A stretch of DNA of 64,000 bases from Larus michahellis (Eukaryota; Chordata; Aves; Charadriiformes; Laridae), in the NCBI RefSeq assembly GCF_964199755.1, contig NC_133911.1, forward strand, positions 2,383,001 to 2,447,000, written 5' to 3'. Under the pieces are notes generated by a model, which did no database searches, was not told the origin of the DNA, and was given only the letters and a program-made list of their open reading frames with translations. Positions 41,601 through 52,300 of the stretch are shown here, piece after piece. The number at the start of each line of letters is the position of its first letter. Within the stretch, counting starts at the first letter, position 1. The position numbers and the translations under genes were made by a program.

Positions 41601-43066
41601 CACGCTGGCGTCTCCACGCTCACCGCCGGCACCTTTCTGCCCTTTCCTCCCTCCCTGGGAGTGCTTTAAGTGTCTTGTTTTTTTTTTTTTTTTTTAGGGC
41701 AGAACACACTATTTTAGCAAAATGAATCTATTTTGTAGCCACCGGTGCAGATTACAATCTGTAATAATCGCAGCCGAAACAATCCGTGCAGCTGGAACCG
41801 GACTCGGGTTTGCACTTCAATGGAGAAATCCGCGTTTGTTTTCCAACCAAGGCAAACCTGGTATTTAACAACTCATCGTAATGGTGTGGCATCCCCGCTG
41901 AGAGACTTTACCATGGGAAACTCTAATTTTCAGGGTGATTTTATCCAACCCCAAAGCAGCTGGTGTCGCACCGCTCCCAGTCTTGTGTGCCTTTGCTTTT
42001 CTCCAGCTCCTCCACGCATCCCCTTCCCTTCTCCTGGCTCCTTGTCCCTAATTTCCCCGTCTTTCCAGGATTATTATTTTTGGGCTGCTTGCAGCTCCCA
42101 AGGTACAGGCTCCCTTTGAGCATGCATGTTCCTGACACCCGAGAGCTTGCACCGTATCACCGTTACAGCATCATTTATTGGGTTTCTGGATGCCGACGGC
42201 CCCGCCAAACCCACACCGGGTAGATGAGGGGGAGAAGGAAATCTGAGCGCTTGTTTGCTGCTGCCCGGGCGTTTCTTAAACTGTTAAATTACATTTAATT
42301 ATGCATGGAAAAACTGGTTTGGTTTCCTTGTTTCTGGGTTTTGGGAATCCCACCGGGAGGAGATTTGACCTGGAGAGAGATGCCAGATGAGTTTGTAACT
42401 GCGCTGCTTGGCTTGAATAGGGAGGGTGAGATTTGCAAAAGCAGCAAAGACCAGAATTAACCATGAAATGAGCTTTAAAACTTTTTCCTTTGGGGGAATA
42501 ATTATCTTGCAATGCATTACGTTGGTTTTAGGAGTGCAGGGCTGGTGTTGTGGGGACTTCCATGCTTTGCCAGGACACTGCTTGGTCACTAAATCTTGTT
42601 TTCCTCCCCTCTTCTAGCTGCATCCCCTCCTTTCCAGTCCATCCCCATGGCTCCTGCTTATCCCTGCGCTCTCCAGCAGCTTTCCAAGATGATGCCGGAT
42701 CTGTTGACCACAAATGGATCAAACCTGTCGCTGTTGTAGACCCAGGGTAAATACCGTGTCATGCAAACGTGGATGCTCAAAGCTTTCCTGGGATTCGCAA
42801 AGCCAGGGAGGATTTTGCCCACAATTTGCATTAAATCACAGTGTCAGGGCTGTGGGCTTTGGGGGAGTGGAAGGCAAAACGAGGAGGGGGGATTTGCAGG
42901 GAGGTAAAGGCAAGGAGAAAAGTGGAGGTGCAGAAACGGAGGGAGGAAAGGGAGCGTTGGGGAATCCCACTCACCCGTAGATGTCGACGGAGATGCGGGT
43001 GCCCAGCACGCACAGGGCCTCGATGCGGTTCCCATGCTGCAGCCGGAGTGTGCGGTCCCCTGACAT
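32376..43066 (-). CDS. PADI2: PADI2, protein-arginine deiminase type 2 (complete, 16 exons)
   Basis: The product is a calcium-dependent enzyme that converts peptidyl-arginine to citrulline. Sixteen exons join to 665 codons, exactly the human PADI2 length. The N-terminal immunoglobulin-like domains (exons 1-7) include the calcium-binding segment [15 protein letters not shown], and the C-terminal catalytic fold follows. His471 and Asp473 (SVGHVDEF) and nucleophile Cys647 (RCGTN) are present. Residue 351, the first catalytic Asp in human (QDEIEF), is Glu here (QEEIEF), and residue 646 is Arg instead of His. The C-terminus is WWHVTP rather than WWHMVP. Intron 13 uses a GC donor. The best match is to PADI2 rather than its paralogues throughout (for example [19 protein letters not shown]), and inverted orientation relative to PADI1/PADI3 agrees with the known cluster. 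Confidence 0.98.
33039..33167 (-). CDS. PADI2: PADI2 exon 15
   Basis: 43 codons: [34 protein letters not shown] and YFPNM. Donor gtgagg. Confidence 0.97.
33343..33428 (-). CDS. PADI2: PADI2 exon 14
   Basis: 86 bases: [20 protein letters not shown] through QNQYVQ (human SSKRITINKILSNESLVQEN). Donor gtaata. Confidence 0.95.
33429..34252. other. PADI2 intron 13 (GC-AG)
   Basis: No other feature recognised within this 0.8-kb intron. Confidence 0.6.
34253..34346 (-). CDS. PADI2: PADI2 exon 13 (GC donor)
   Basis: 94 bases: [20 protein letters not shown] through EATMFK. The donor is AAAG/gcaagg, a GC-AG intron. No usable GT lies nearby, and the join to exon 14 gives [11 protein letters not shown] in frame. 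Confidence 0.94.
34641..34650 (+). promoter_or_regulatory. Consensus TATA box inside PADI2 intron 12, antisense to PADI2
   Basis: gtatataaac on the plus strand. A donor-like ggtg/gtgagtgg lies about 45 bases downstream and an acceptor-like tttctag at 34776-34782. An antisense transcript could start here. This is inference only. Confidence 0.3.
34751..34778. repeat. (GTTT)7 microsatellite
   Basis: Seven uninterrupted GTTT units in PADI2 intron 12. Confidence 0.97.
35407..35551 (-). CDS. PADI2: PADI2 exon 12, catalytic His471/Asp473
   Basis: 145 bases with [20 protein letters not shown] and [14 protein letters not shown]. His471 and Asp473 are intact. Acceptor gcccccag, donor gtacgc. Confidence 0.97.
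35823..35974 (-). CDS. PADI2: PADI2 exon 11
   Basis: 152 bases: [40 protein letters not shown] and [10 protein letters not shown]. Donor gtaaga. Confidence 0.97.
35975..38296. other. PADI2 intron 10
   Basis: Unique sequence in the longest PADI2 intron (2.3 kb). No coding or mobile element recognised. Confidence 0.6.
38297..38404 (-). CDS. PADI2: PADI2 exon 10, catalytic position 351 is Glu
   Basis: Starts GAA GAG ATT GAG (EEIEFGY) after acceptor ttctttag. Human has DEIEFGY, and the PADI1 gene in this window has DELEFGY (GAC). The next AG, four bases in, would break the frame, so alternative splicing does not restore Asp. Confidence 0.96.
38483..38594 (-). CDS. PADI2: PADI2 exon 9
   Basis: Encodes [20 protein letters not shown] through NRGDRWMQ (human NRGDRWIQ). 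Ends with CAG before donor gtaggc. Confidence 0.97.
38754..38857 (-). CDS. PADI2: PADI2 exon 8
   Basis: 104 bases: [20 protein letters not shown] through VNVFVC. Acceptor ccctcag, donor gtaaag. Confidence 0.97.
39051..39229 (-). CDS. PADI2: PADI2 exon 7
   Basis: Encodes [20 protein letters not shown] and [20 protein letters not shown]. Donor gtctgg is a weak match but the join to exon 8 keeps frame. Confidence 0.96.
39230..39945. other. PADI2 intron 6
   Basis: Contains a T15 run near 39680. Nothing else recognised. Confidence 0.55.
39946..40071 (-). CDS. PADI2: PADI2 exon 6
   Basis: 126 bases: [20 protein letters not shown] through [11 protein letters not shown]. Donor gtaagt. Confidence 0.96.
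40072..40734. other. PADI2 intron 5
   Basis: Contains T-rich runs near 40285-40303 and 40708-40721 (A runs in the transcript). Nothing else recognised. Confidence 0.55.
40735..40852 (-). CDS. PADI2: PADI2 exon 5
   Basis: 118 bases: [20 protein letters not shown] and on to DERVFSKE. Human [20 protein letters not shown]. Acceptor gttttag, donor gtaaca. Confidence 0.96.
40935..40996 (-). CDS. PADI2: PADI2 exon 4, calcium-binding loop
   Basis: 62 bases encoding [20 protein letters not shown], the acidic calcium-site segment of PAD enzymes. Donor gtaatt. Confidence 0.97.
41168..41237 (-). CDS. PADI2: PADI2 exon 3
   Basis: 70 bases: [20 protein letters not shown] and TGI. Same length as PADI1 exon 3. 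Donor gtgagt. Confidence 0.95.
41318..41504 (-). CDS. PADI2: PADI2 exon 2
   Basis: Encodes [20 protein letters not shown] through [14 protein letters not shown] (human VTMSQASTEASSDK). Acceptor ttcggcag, donor gtaaga. Confidence 0.96.
41505..42974. other. PADI2 intron 1
   Basis: Unique sequence with a T17 run near 41678. No exon or element recognised. Confidence 0.55.
42975..43066 (-). CDS. PADI2: PADI2 exon 1
   Basis: [20 protein letters not shown] and [10 protein letters not shown]. The start aligns with human MLRERTVRLQYG. An in-frame upstream ATG at 43183 is rejected because it adds a 39-residue extension unlike the family. Donor gtgagt. Confidence 0.95.
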
Positions 43067-46000
43067 CTCCCTCCGCAGCAGCCCAGGCGCTCCAACGATG
43101 GGCACACGCACCCTTTCCCGCCTGCTCCGGTTGGCACTGAGCCCCCCAGCAGTGCCCAGCCTCTTCTCCTTCCTCCCTGGCAAGCCTCCCCCCTCCTCCT
43201 CGACTGTCCCTGGAGCAAATCAATCGGCTTTTGGAGCTTGCAAAGTTTGGGATGGCAAATGTGCAGCCGCCACCCCGGTCTGAAAGGAGGGGGCGGTTGG
43301 ATTGGACCCTCTAAAGCCCCAGGAAAATGATCTCAAAGGGGAGGGAAGGGATGGAGAGGGAGGGCAGCTGGCCTGAAGACCAGCTGGCTCCCAGCCCTGT
43401 GCAAGGAGCTCCCCCAGCTGTCCCCAACTCTTGTCTGTCCAGCATCTCCCTGACCCCAAACTGGGATGAGCAGCCCAACATGGAGGCGATTTTGCAGTGC
43501 TTTGGGTTTCGGCTGGTGTTTGCATCCATGGGGTATCCACTCTGCTCTCTAGGGCAAAGCACTGGCTGCTCTTGGGAGGAAGAAATACAATTTCCCAGCC
43601 CTCAGGCTAGAGCAGGACACTCCTTTCTTTTTTTAATTTTTTTTTAACCTTATTTTCAAAGAGAAATTGGGGAGCGAGTTGCCAATGAGGCGAAATCAGA
43701 GGCGGTTTTGCACGGTGAACCTGCCGCTTGCCACCCTGTGCCACAGCAGAGCACGTTGGGAGCAATTGCTGCCCACGCAGGCGTTTGCATTATTTATTAC
43801 CGTCAAGGTAAATATTCATGTTAAAAACCAAACTTCTGCCCCAGATTTTGGAAGCCACAAGCAATTAGTGGAGGAGCGGAAGCGTTCAGGTTGATGTTCC
43901 TTATTTGTATCCCTTTTGGGCTTTTATTTTTTTTTAGTGCTTTCTTCCCTCTGTGGCCAGGGCATAGGAAACAAGCTCAAATCCAGTTTTCCATCGGAAG
44001 CAGATCTTGTTTTATTTTGCTGTGACCTGAACAAACGCGGCCGAGGGCTTTGCCTTGCTGAACAAACTTCTAGAAAGGAAAAAAAAAAAAAAGAGGCAGT
44101 TTTCCTGCTTTTCTGCACATGTAAAAATGAGGTTTGTGGTGAGGAGGGGATTTATTGAAGGCTGTAGATGTTCTCCTCTAAGAATATAAGAAAATGTAAA
44201 TCACTTTGCTCCTGGAATGTGCCTTTTGTAGAGTATCGTGGTCAGGGTGGCACCGCTGCTGGGCAAAACGTTATGGGGACTTGGGTTTAAATGACCCCTG
44301 TTTGAGACACTCTGACCTGGGAGCTGAGCTTTCTGGCAGCTGGAAAATGCTCCTTCTGCTGAGAGAGAAGCATCATGATTTATCTGTTTAAACCACCGGT
44401 AGTAAGAAACGCTGGTGAAAGAGGAATGAGAAAGAGAAATTATTTAAAAAGGGGGGGGGGGGGGGACACACAATGAAAAACCCAAAAAACCCCCAACTGC
44501 ATGTTGCTTGCACAAGTGGGCTCTGTTCTCATGCACCGCATGAGACTTATTTTCCCCTCTTTTTACCCCAATGCAGAGCCAGCAGCTGGCATTGAATGGG
44601 CTGGGGTGGCTTTACCTCCTTGCGCTTTCCTGGGACCTGTGGGCTGTGGAAATAGAAGTGTAAATGCACCAGTTCGGAAGAAAATGAGCCAAAAGCAGCT
44701 TCTCCTTTACTGCTTTCACTTCCCGATTCCTGCACCCGAGGATTTGGTATTTTGGTTGTCAGTAAGGAAAACATATGCTATTTAAATCCTCCTTTTCTCC
44801 AGAAAAAAAACGCCCCAACCCCAGAGCCTTCCCGTCTTACAGGAAGACCCCAAGGTCACTGCATCACTTGTGACTTTTGAAATCAGCAGGAGTATTTCTA
44901 GCTGGTTACGGGGTTTGTTTTATACATCTATATATAAATATAAATGTATTTATATCCCCCATGGTCCAGCTGGCGTGATGGTGCTGGCATGGGTAAAAGC
45001 CAAGGGGTCTTTCCAAGCTTCTTGGGGGTCTTCCCAAGCCATGCAGGTTCTTTGTAAGCTTTTTGGGGTCTTTGGAAGCCTGGGGGGGGGGGGTGGTGTC
45101 TTTGCAGAGCCCCTGCAGCAATGTTTGCAGTGAGGATAATATGAAATCCTTCCTGGGGAGGCTTTGGCAAAGCACCCACCCCTTGCAATGTCTGCATTTG
45201 GGGAGGAAGGAGAGGGACAATCACACCCAAGAGGCATCCAAGGCATCCTTCCTGTACCTGCTGCCGGCGCTGGGGACAAGCGTGAGGACCTGTATGTCCC
45301 CATCGCACGAGGGGCAGGAAAAGCCTGCGTGAATCCCCGCGCCAGTTACTGAATAAACCTGGTTTTATGCTGCAAGAATGGGATTTTTCAGGGTGCGAAA
45401 GTGCTATTGGCGATGCAGGCTCTGCTCTGTGCTATCAGGTGGGAGATCAGACATGGTAAACCATCCCAGGACGGATATATAGATACGGATATACACACGC
45501 ATGTAGATGTCTGGAGGCTCGTGGTTTCGTGGCTATAGTCAATCTGGTCAGAGGAGTTCTCCGGTGTTTTTTTTAAAAATCAGATCTGCCAGATTAGGAG
45601 CTGCTCTGCATAAACTTCCCCGCCGCCGATGGATCTCTGCCTGCCCTAATTTCGAGGACCCGGGAACAGATCCCAGCGCTGGAGCTTGCAAACAACCACG
45701 GCGAGCTGATTCCTGAGGGTTTTCACGTCCGTGTCGCCCAGCATCTCCTCCGCGAGGAGGACCGAGCCGGTGAGTGCAAGGGGGTTTTAAGCTCCATGGG
45801 TGCTCGGTGAGGGTTTTTGGCGTGGTTTTGCAGCTCCCTTCCTGCCAGGCACGTGCCTTATTGCAAAGAGTAGGAGGGAAATGTCCCCCCTCGCGGCGTC
45901 CTTTCAAGCTGACCTTTTGCGTTTAGGAGGTGCAAACAGGTGCCTGTCCCGATCGAGCCACGAGGCGCTGCCCATTCCTGCCCGTTCCTGCCTGCGCTGG

Positions 46001-49000
46001 CTTTATTTTGGAAGAGGCAGGCAGCTTCGAGGAGGCGAAACCAACCCACTGGTGAGGATGAAGGAGCTTGGGCGAAGCTGAGCCCACCCGTAGCTTTGTT
46101 GCTCTCCCAGTGGGGGAGATATTTATAGGGCAGCAAATTTCATGCAAAGCTGGAGGAGAGCATGAGCACCGGGTGCGTGCACGGCTGCAGCCCCAGGGGG
46201 TAAAAGCAGTTTTATGGTGTGCTTGGCTCTTGGATTGCCAGGTATGAAGTCGCTCAGCAGGCAGACACCTTTATTTTGGGAAGAAGGAAGGATGGAGGGG
46301 GATTTCTGGTGCTTTCTCACCCAGGAGAAGGCAGATGCTAAGCCAGCTCTGACGAGTCCTGACCTCAGGTGTTTTACCAGGATGGGGACCAATCTCTCAT
46401 GGGTTTTACTGGCTTTCAAAGCATTTTTTACTGGTCCATACTCCTCCTGCTCTTCTTCCCTGGCTTCCAAGCAGGATGGGGAAGGCAGGTCCCCAGGAAG
46501 GGACTTGGTGGCCACCTGGGATGCTCCTGCCGTGCTGTTACAGCTACACACCTGAAGAAAATAAACCCCCATGCAAACCGGAGCAGGACTTGATAACTGG
46601 TTTGATGCCTTGCCTTATTGCAAGTAATTAGGCTGACATGGCTCTTAAAAGTTCCTGCCTGCAATTACGTATGCAGAGTAATAAATAAGGTGTAATTATT
46701 GGCTCAGGGAGATTATCAAACTTTCCTTGACGGAGTGGTGGTGCAGGATGGGCGAGAAGAAATGCCCGAAGAGGGTCTGGGCCATTGGTGGTGTTCCTGG
46801 GGGAGCACTGAGGGGGTCAGGTATTGCTCCATCATGGCTAAAAACAGGCTGAAATTGGGAAAAAGATGAAGTGAGCCCCAAAAAACAAGGCTGACCAAGC
46901 TCACTCAATCTGATGGAGAGGCAGGATCCCATCCGTCATGTACCAGGGATCTTAATAGCAACTTCTCCGGACAAGGTGTTATTAGGAAGAAACACTCAGC
47001 TCTGTATGGGCCAGATGACTTAAAATCATCATTCTCCCTGTGCATGGGCATGTCGGTGCTAATAGAAGGTGGAGGAGGAAGAAGAGGTGAGTGTAGGTAC
47101 CACCCAACGAAGACGAGGTGTTTTAGGCTTGAGCGAGCATCCGCAGTGATTGTGGTGGCTCAAAATGTGCCGTGACTAAACTCGCCGAAGAAAAAACCCA
47201 AATCCAAAATGAAGATGAGGTTTCAGCACTGTGTCTCCATCCTTTCTGGATAGGTGTGATCCCGGGTGGATTTTGAGAAGCGTATGCTCTCAAACCCTCT
47301 GCTGAAGCCCTCGTGCTTGCTGGGAGCCCGAAACCACCATCCTCCACCTCCCTCCAGATTACAGACCGTACCAGCCTGACCCCGTGGGGATTAAGGTGTG
47401 TTCCCTGTCCGGCACAGGGTTCAAACCAGCCAAGCAGGATGCGATGCTAAAATCACAGCAGGCGGCAAACTCAGCACCGTGCCCAGTCCAAACCAGTGCG
47501 ACCAGCAGCTGCGAGTGGGAAATCCAACTTGCAGCTCTCTTCGGTAGAGATGCTGCTGTGGCCAGACTCTTCCTGGGAGGATGCAATGAGCTCCTCGCCC
47601 CCGCCGCCAGCTCTGCTTCGCCCCAGCTCACAGGGTTTTAACGGGGCGTGAAGCCTTGTGTTCCCCCATGAGGGCTTGAGAACCAACAAAATTCACAAGT
47701 CTGTGAACATCAGGAGTTTGGCTCGTGCTGGGTTTTGGGAAATGAGATTTTATCTAAAATCTCAAGCAAGGCGAGGTCCTGGAGAGCCTGGAAGTGCCGC
47801 TAGCGTTTCCCACTCGAGCATCCTGGCTGCCCCGGCAGGCTCCCACGATCTTATTAAAGCCGTGCTCGCATACGAGACATGGTGCTGTTGGTTATTTTTC
47901 TGCTGCAATTAAAGTCGGAAGGAGCCCTTTAATGTAGACTGGCTGGGAGATGTTTAAAGCAGCTGGTTTGATCTTGCAGGGGAAGGTGCGTGCAGGTCGC
48001 TGCTCCTCCGGCTGAGGACACACGGCTCAGTGCACTGGTGGGGACTGGTCCTTCTAGCTCTACTGAGCTTGCTTTGACCTTTTTGGCTTGCAAGGGGTCC
48101 TGCCGCTCGTAAAACCGAGTTTTTCCTGGCTCCAGCCCTCTCCTGCCCATTGCATTGCTAACGCGCCATGAGAATGGGGACCACGTTGCCCCATCCCCCT
48201 GGCTACGAGGATGAACCTTGTGGCAACGGGGCTACCAGCATGCTCTCTGTCCCTACGCTGCCTTTTTCCTCCATTTTAGCTGCTGCCTCCATCCCCGAGC
48301 GTGACAGAGAATTCCTTCCCGGCTTCAGCAAGAATAACCTCACCTGGTTTCCCTCTTCGCAGGCAGGTGAAGCCTCCTGGGATGGCCCGGAGAGAGATGC
48401 CTATCTCTGGTAGACGACATCTTCCAGCCACGGGGATGTTTCCCGTGAGACTTTTGCTGCTTGCCCAAAAGCCCCAATTCCCCTGAAATGCGAGGTCCAA
48501 GCGAAACACTGAGAACTTTTAATTTCCATTGAAAGCTTGTTTTGTTTTGTTGTTGTTTGTTTGTTTTCCCCTTCCCTGCGTGCCAAATAACCAGTTTTCC
48601 CTGCACCCGTTTCTGTCCGTCGCGCTCCTCGGGAATTGTTATGATGGGAAGGACCGACCTGGACAAACATTTCCTTTTGTTAGGCTTTATTCGGGCATTG
48701 CCCTAGTGGGGTGGCCGAGGCCGTGAGTCACCTGTGGAGAGGCTAGATGGAAAATTTGGGTTGTTTTAAAGAAAATGCTTTATTTTAATGATACTGTGTA
48801 TTATAATAACCCTAAACAACCACTTTGCGCAACAGGAGGAGTTGAAATGTTTAATGCATTAAGCTTTGGAGTCCTTATATGGATCTATAAGGGAATAAAA
48901 AGGTGAGAATAAGCCCCAAAAGAGCTCGCTGCCGAGCATCCCAGGGCAGGGCTGGGTGTCACCCACCCTGTCCTGCCCCTTTGCCTCGTGTCCCCTCCCC

Positions 49001-49227
49001 GGAGCTGCCTGGCTCCCCCCAGGGGCTGCCTTATCGCCTCCATCTCCCCGAGTGGGGCGGCAGCTTGCTGGGTGGTGGAGGTGGAGACGGCAGGGTCCCC
49101 TGGCTAAACCCCGTCATCGAGGGAAGGAGGAGTTAAAATTCCCCTGCCTTTTAATCCAGTCGTGCTGGTTTACCTACAAAGCCAGGCAGCAGCTTCCTTC
49201 ACATGCAGCCGCAGTCCCCGGCGCATC
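43067..49227. other. Divergent PADI2/PADI1 spacer
   Basis: About 6.2 kb between the two start codons holds both promoters and 5' UTRs. I see no gene. Visible features are a G run at 44452-44465, a short four-copy motif around tcttcccaagc (45005-45085), an AT-rich patch at 44927-44955, a TTG-rich stretch near 48540 and a TATA-like ctataagg at 48886. Neither gene has a clear TATA box close to its ATG. Confidence 0.55.
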
Positions 49228-49319
49228 ATGCCCCAACGACACGTCGTGCAGATGTCCACCAGCCACGCCAGCTACGGCGTCTGCGTGTTGGGTACTGAGG
49301 TCTTCCTCGATACGCGCCG
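49228..49319 (+). CDS. PADI1: PADI1 exon 1
   Basis: [20 protein letters not shown] and [11 protein letters not shown] at -3 of the ATG. Donor gtaagg. Confidence 0.94.
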
Positions 49320-52300
49320 GTAAGGCTTGGGATGGGGGGTACCCCCATCGTTTTCCATAGGGCTGATGGGTTTTGGGGGAGCCCAACAGTGTCTTTACTC
49401 TTTCTTTGGAGGAGAAATGAGCGCTAGGGGGGAAATCGGAGCTCATTTTGAGCCCACACCATGAGTTCAGCCAAGGATTTGGCGAGCTTGTTCGGTGCAC
49501 GGGGGACACATCTCGCTGGGGCTGTGTTAAGGGACAACGTCCCATGCGGAGCTGCACCCAAAGGAGGGACGTCATTCTGGCAAATGTGAGGCGTCGAAGC
49601 GTAGCCGAGCCATGACGATTTGCAGGCAAAGCCCATGCACACCCCAGCTAAGCGGGATCTATTTCTGTCTGTGAAAACATTAGGCAAGAGCAATTCAAGA
49701 TGAGTAACTTGGTCGGAGCTAAAATGGGGTAAAGAATAAAATGTGTGGCTCAGGCAGAAAAAATCCACCAGCAGGTTTGCATGGGTGATTTCACAAAAAG
49801 AGATTTTTTTTCCAGCATTAAATACGGGGGTTGCTTTATTGGCCAGATACGAGGCTGTATTTACCCTGCTGTTACGTTGTCGTTATTTAATAAATCACGT
49901 TTATAATGATAGAGACTACAGGACAAGCCAGTTGGGATCGCATCCGGGGCAATTATTGGGATCGTGTGTTGGAGCCAGGCCAGGACGTGCTGTCGTCCCT
50001 CTGAAGGGCTTTGGATTGAGCTTTAGCTGCCCTTAAAAAGTATTCTTTTTCTTCTCAGCCGGATGGGAATATATAAAACCTATTATTTGACTTTTTTTCC
50101 CTGGCTTTGGACCGAAAACGAGCTCAGTCCTATTTAAACATGGAGCTCGAGCCCCTAAATGGGCTGATTTGGCTTCTCAGTAGCAAAATCTGACCTTTGG
50201 TCCAAAAAAGCAGAGGGTGAATGTTCTTTCAAGTAAAAAAAATGGGATCATTTTGTTCCCCGAGAGCACTGGCCAGGGGGAACTCGGTGATGGATGCGTC
50301 AAGGTTTGACTGCGGTTTGGTCCGTTTTGGGGCAGAAAATGGAGCACGGTGGGAATCTGATGGTGACGCTGAGGTGTGAGGGCTGTAAAATCAGGGCAAA
50401 TAGACCCAAATTCAAGAAGTCCTGGTATACAACAGCATGCAGGTGGATTTATGATGTTGCACGATGTTAAATACACGGAATGACGAATGAGATGACACTT
50501 TAATCTCCCCTTACAAGCTGCTGCAGGCACCAGGGATACCATGCCAAGAGCAGCACTGGGAATAAATCTCTTCTGGGATTTATTTTTGGTTTTATTCTCG
50601 CTGTTAAAATTTACTGCTCTGTCCCTTTTTGCGTGTGGCTGGGGAGGCTGGCTCCCGATGGCAGACAGGTTGGAGCACTCATGATCCTGGGATGGAGGTG
50701 CTGGGCCTGTAATGAGCAGGTAGGCAGCACTTCAAAGGCAAGGGACGTCATGCAGGTGGGGTGCGGGTTCTCCATGCTGGGATTCGGGCTCTACTCCAGT
50801 TTGGGCATCTCTCGGGTCAGGGGATGGTCCCATGATAACTATCTCCCCAGATGGCTGACATCAGAAGTTGTCCTGGCTCTTTGTCGGGGTTTTGTTGTGG
50901 AATGCTGAAGTTTTGGGGGTTTTCTTGCTGTTGTGGAGGGAGGCTGGATGCCCAAACTTCAGCAATTTGCAATCTAGGCTTGACCACGAACGGACGTGCC
51001 AAAGCTCCAGTGGGAGCTCTTCTTGCTCAACACCACCACAGAGATAATACATATAAAATTCAGACGACGTGTTTCGTCACCTGAAGGTGCCCTTTCCACC
51101 CAGTTAAGGCTGGATTTTAATTCCAGGTTCAAGTATTTGGCTCCACAGAGGAGAACAGGAGAGACAACTTGGTCTATAACCCCACACTGCTCTGTGTTTC
51201 AGATCTACCCCCAAAAGTGCCATGTCATTTGATGTCCATGCCACCTCCGCAGTTACGGTCCACATCGTCCACAACCCCACGACAAAACCCATGATTAACT
51301 CCAGATGGCCCCTGGATCCTGATATAGAGATTATAGTGACCATTGATGTCACCAGCAAGACCGTCAATGACAATAAGGTAAGTTGCTTTTTGTGCACTGA
51401 AACTGGAAAAAAAAGTTAAACTTTCCATGAAAGAATGGAGGATTGTGGGCAGGCTCAAGCATTTCTAGGTAATACTGACATTGGGCTTGTTTCCGTGGAG
51501 GAAACTCAAACTTAAAAAAGAATTGTGAAGTTATCATGTATGAAAAATGAAACTAAGAAGGAGAAGGAGATGAGATGATCACATTTTGTGCCCTAAATGT
51601 GAGGCAGCAGTGGTTGCAAAAGCTGGTGTCAGAAACTCCATGCCAGGCAGCAAAAGTAGTCCAGGCAGAAATGGTTCGGCTGAACTATGATTAATGGAGA
51701 ATGACTTGGATGAACCCTCCATGAGCTTGTTGTATAGCGTTGGTTGGTCAACCCACTGAGTGGAAAGACCTACTCAGCATGACGGGACATGGGACTTGGG
51801 TCACGATGTGGTGATGTCTTTGCAGGTTAAGATTTCATACTACGGACGGGAAGGCAATGAGCTCTCGGTGGCTTGGTTGTACCTCACCTGCGTAGGTAGG
51901 TATTACAGCAATGCTTGTTCAAAACCCGGCCAACCCTTTCTGATGCCAAGATCTAGTTGGGTTCATGGGATGGGAGTTAAGTGGGGGGCGCGGGCTACCC
52001 ATCTGTGATGTGCAATGAAGGTTTGGGTGTTGACTGATGCTGACAAGCAAGAGGGAAATAATTAAAATGTTATTATGCTGCCTTATATGGTGCAAAAAAG
52101 ACACAGGCTGGGCCATGTCCCCACCCAACACATACACCAAGCATCCTTCTCTGCTTGCCAAGACCATTGCGTTGGCAGAAGAGGATCCGAAGGAGACCAT
52201 CTCACCCAACTTTGGCCGGCGTCCCCCTCCTCGACCTCTGTTGCAGCTAGTGGAGAGGAATAGGTACCAAAGAGCAGTTGTCTGACCTATTTTAGAAGTT

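Noticed and set aside
43067-43183. Upstream in-frame ATG extending PADI2 by 39 residues
   Set aside because: The extension is basic and unlike any PAD N-terminus. The start at 43066 gives 665 residues, the same as human.
44870-45083. TATA-like sequence and short tcttcccaagc repeats in the PADI2/PADI1 spacer
   Set aside because: The AT patch is part of a simple tata/aaat tract and no exon with splice sites follows. Kept only as a spacer note.
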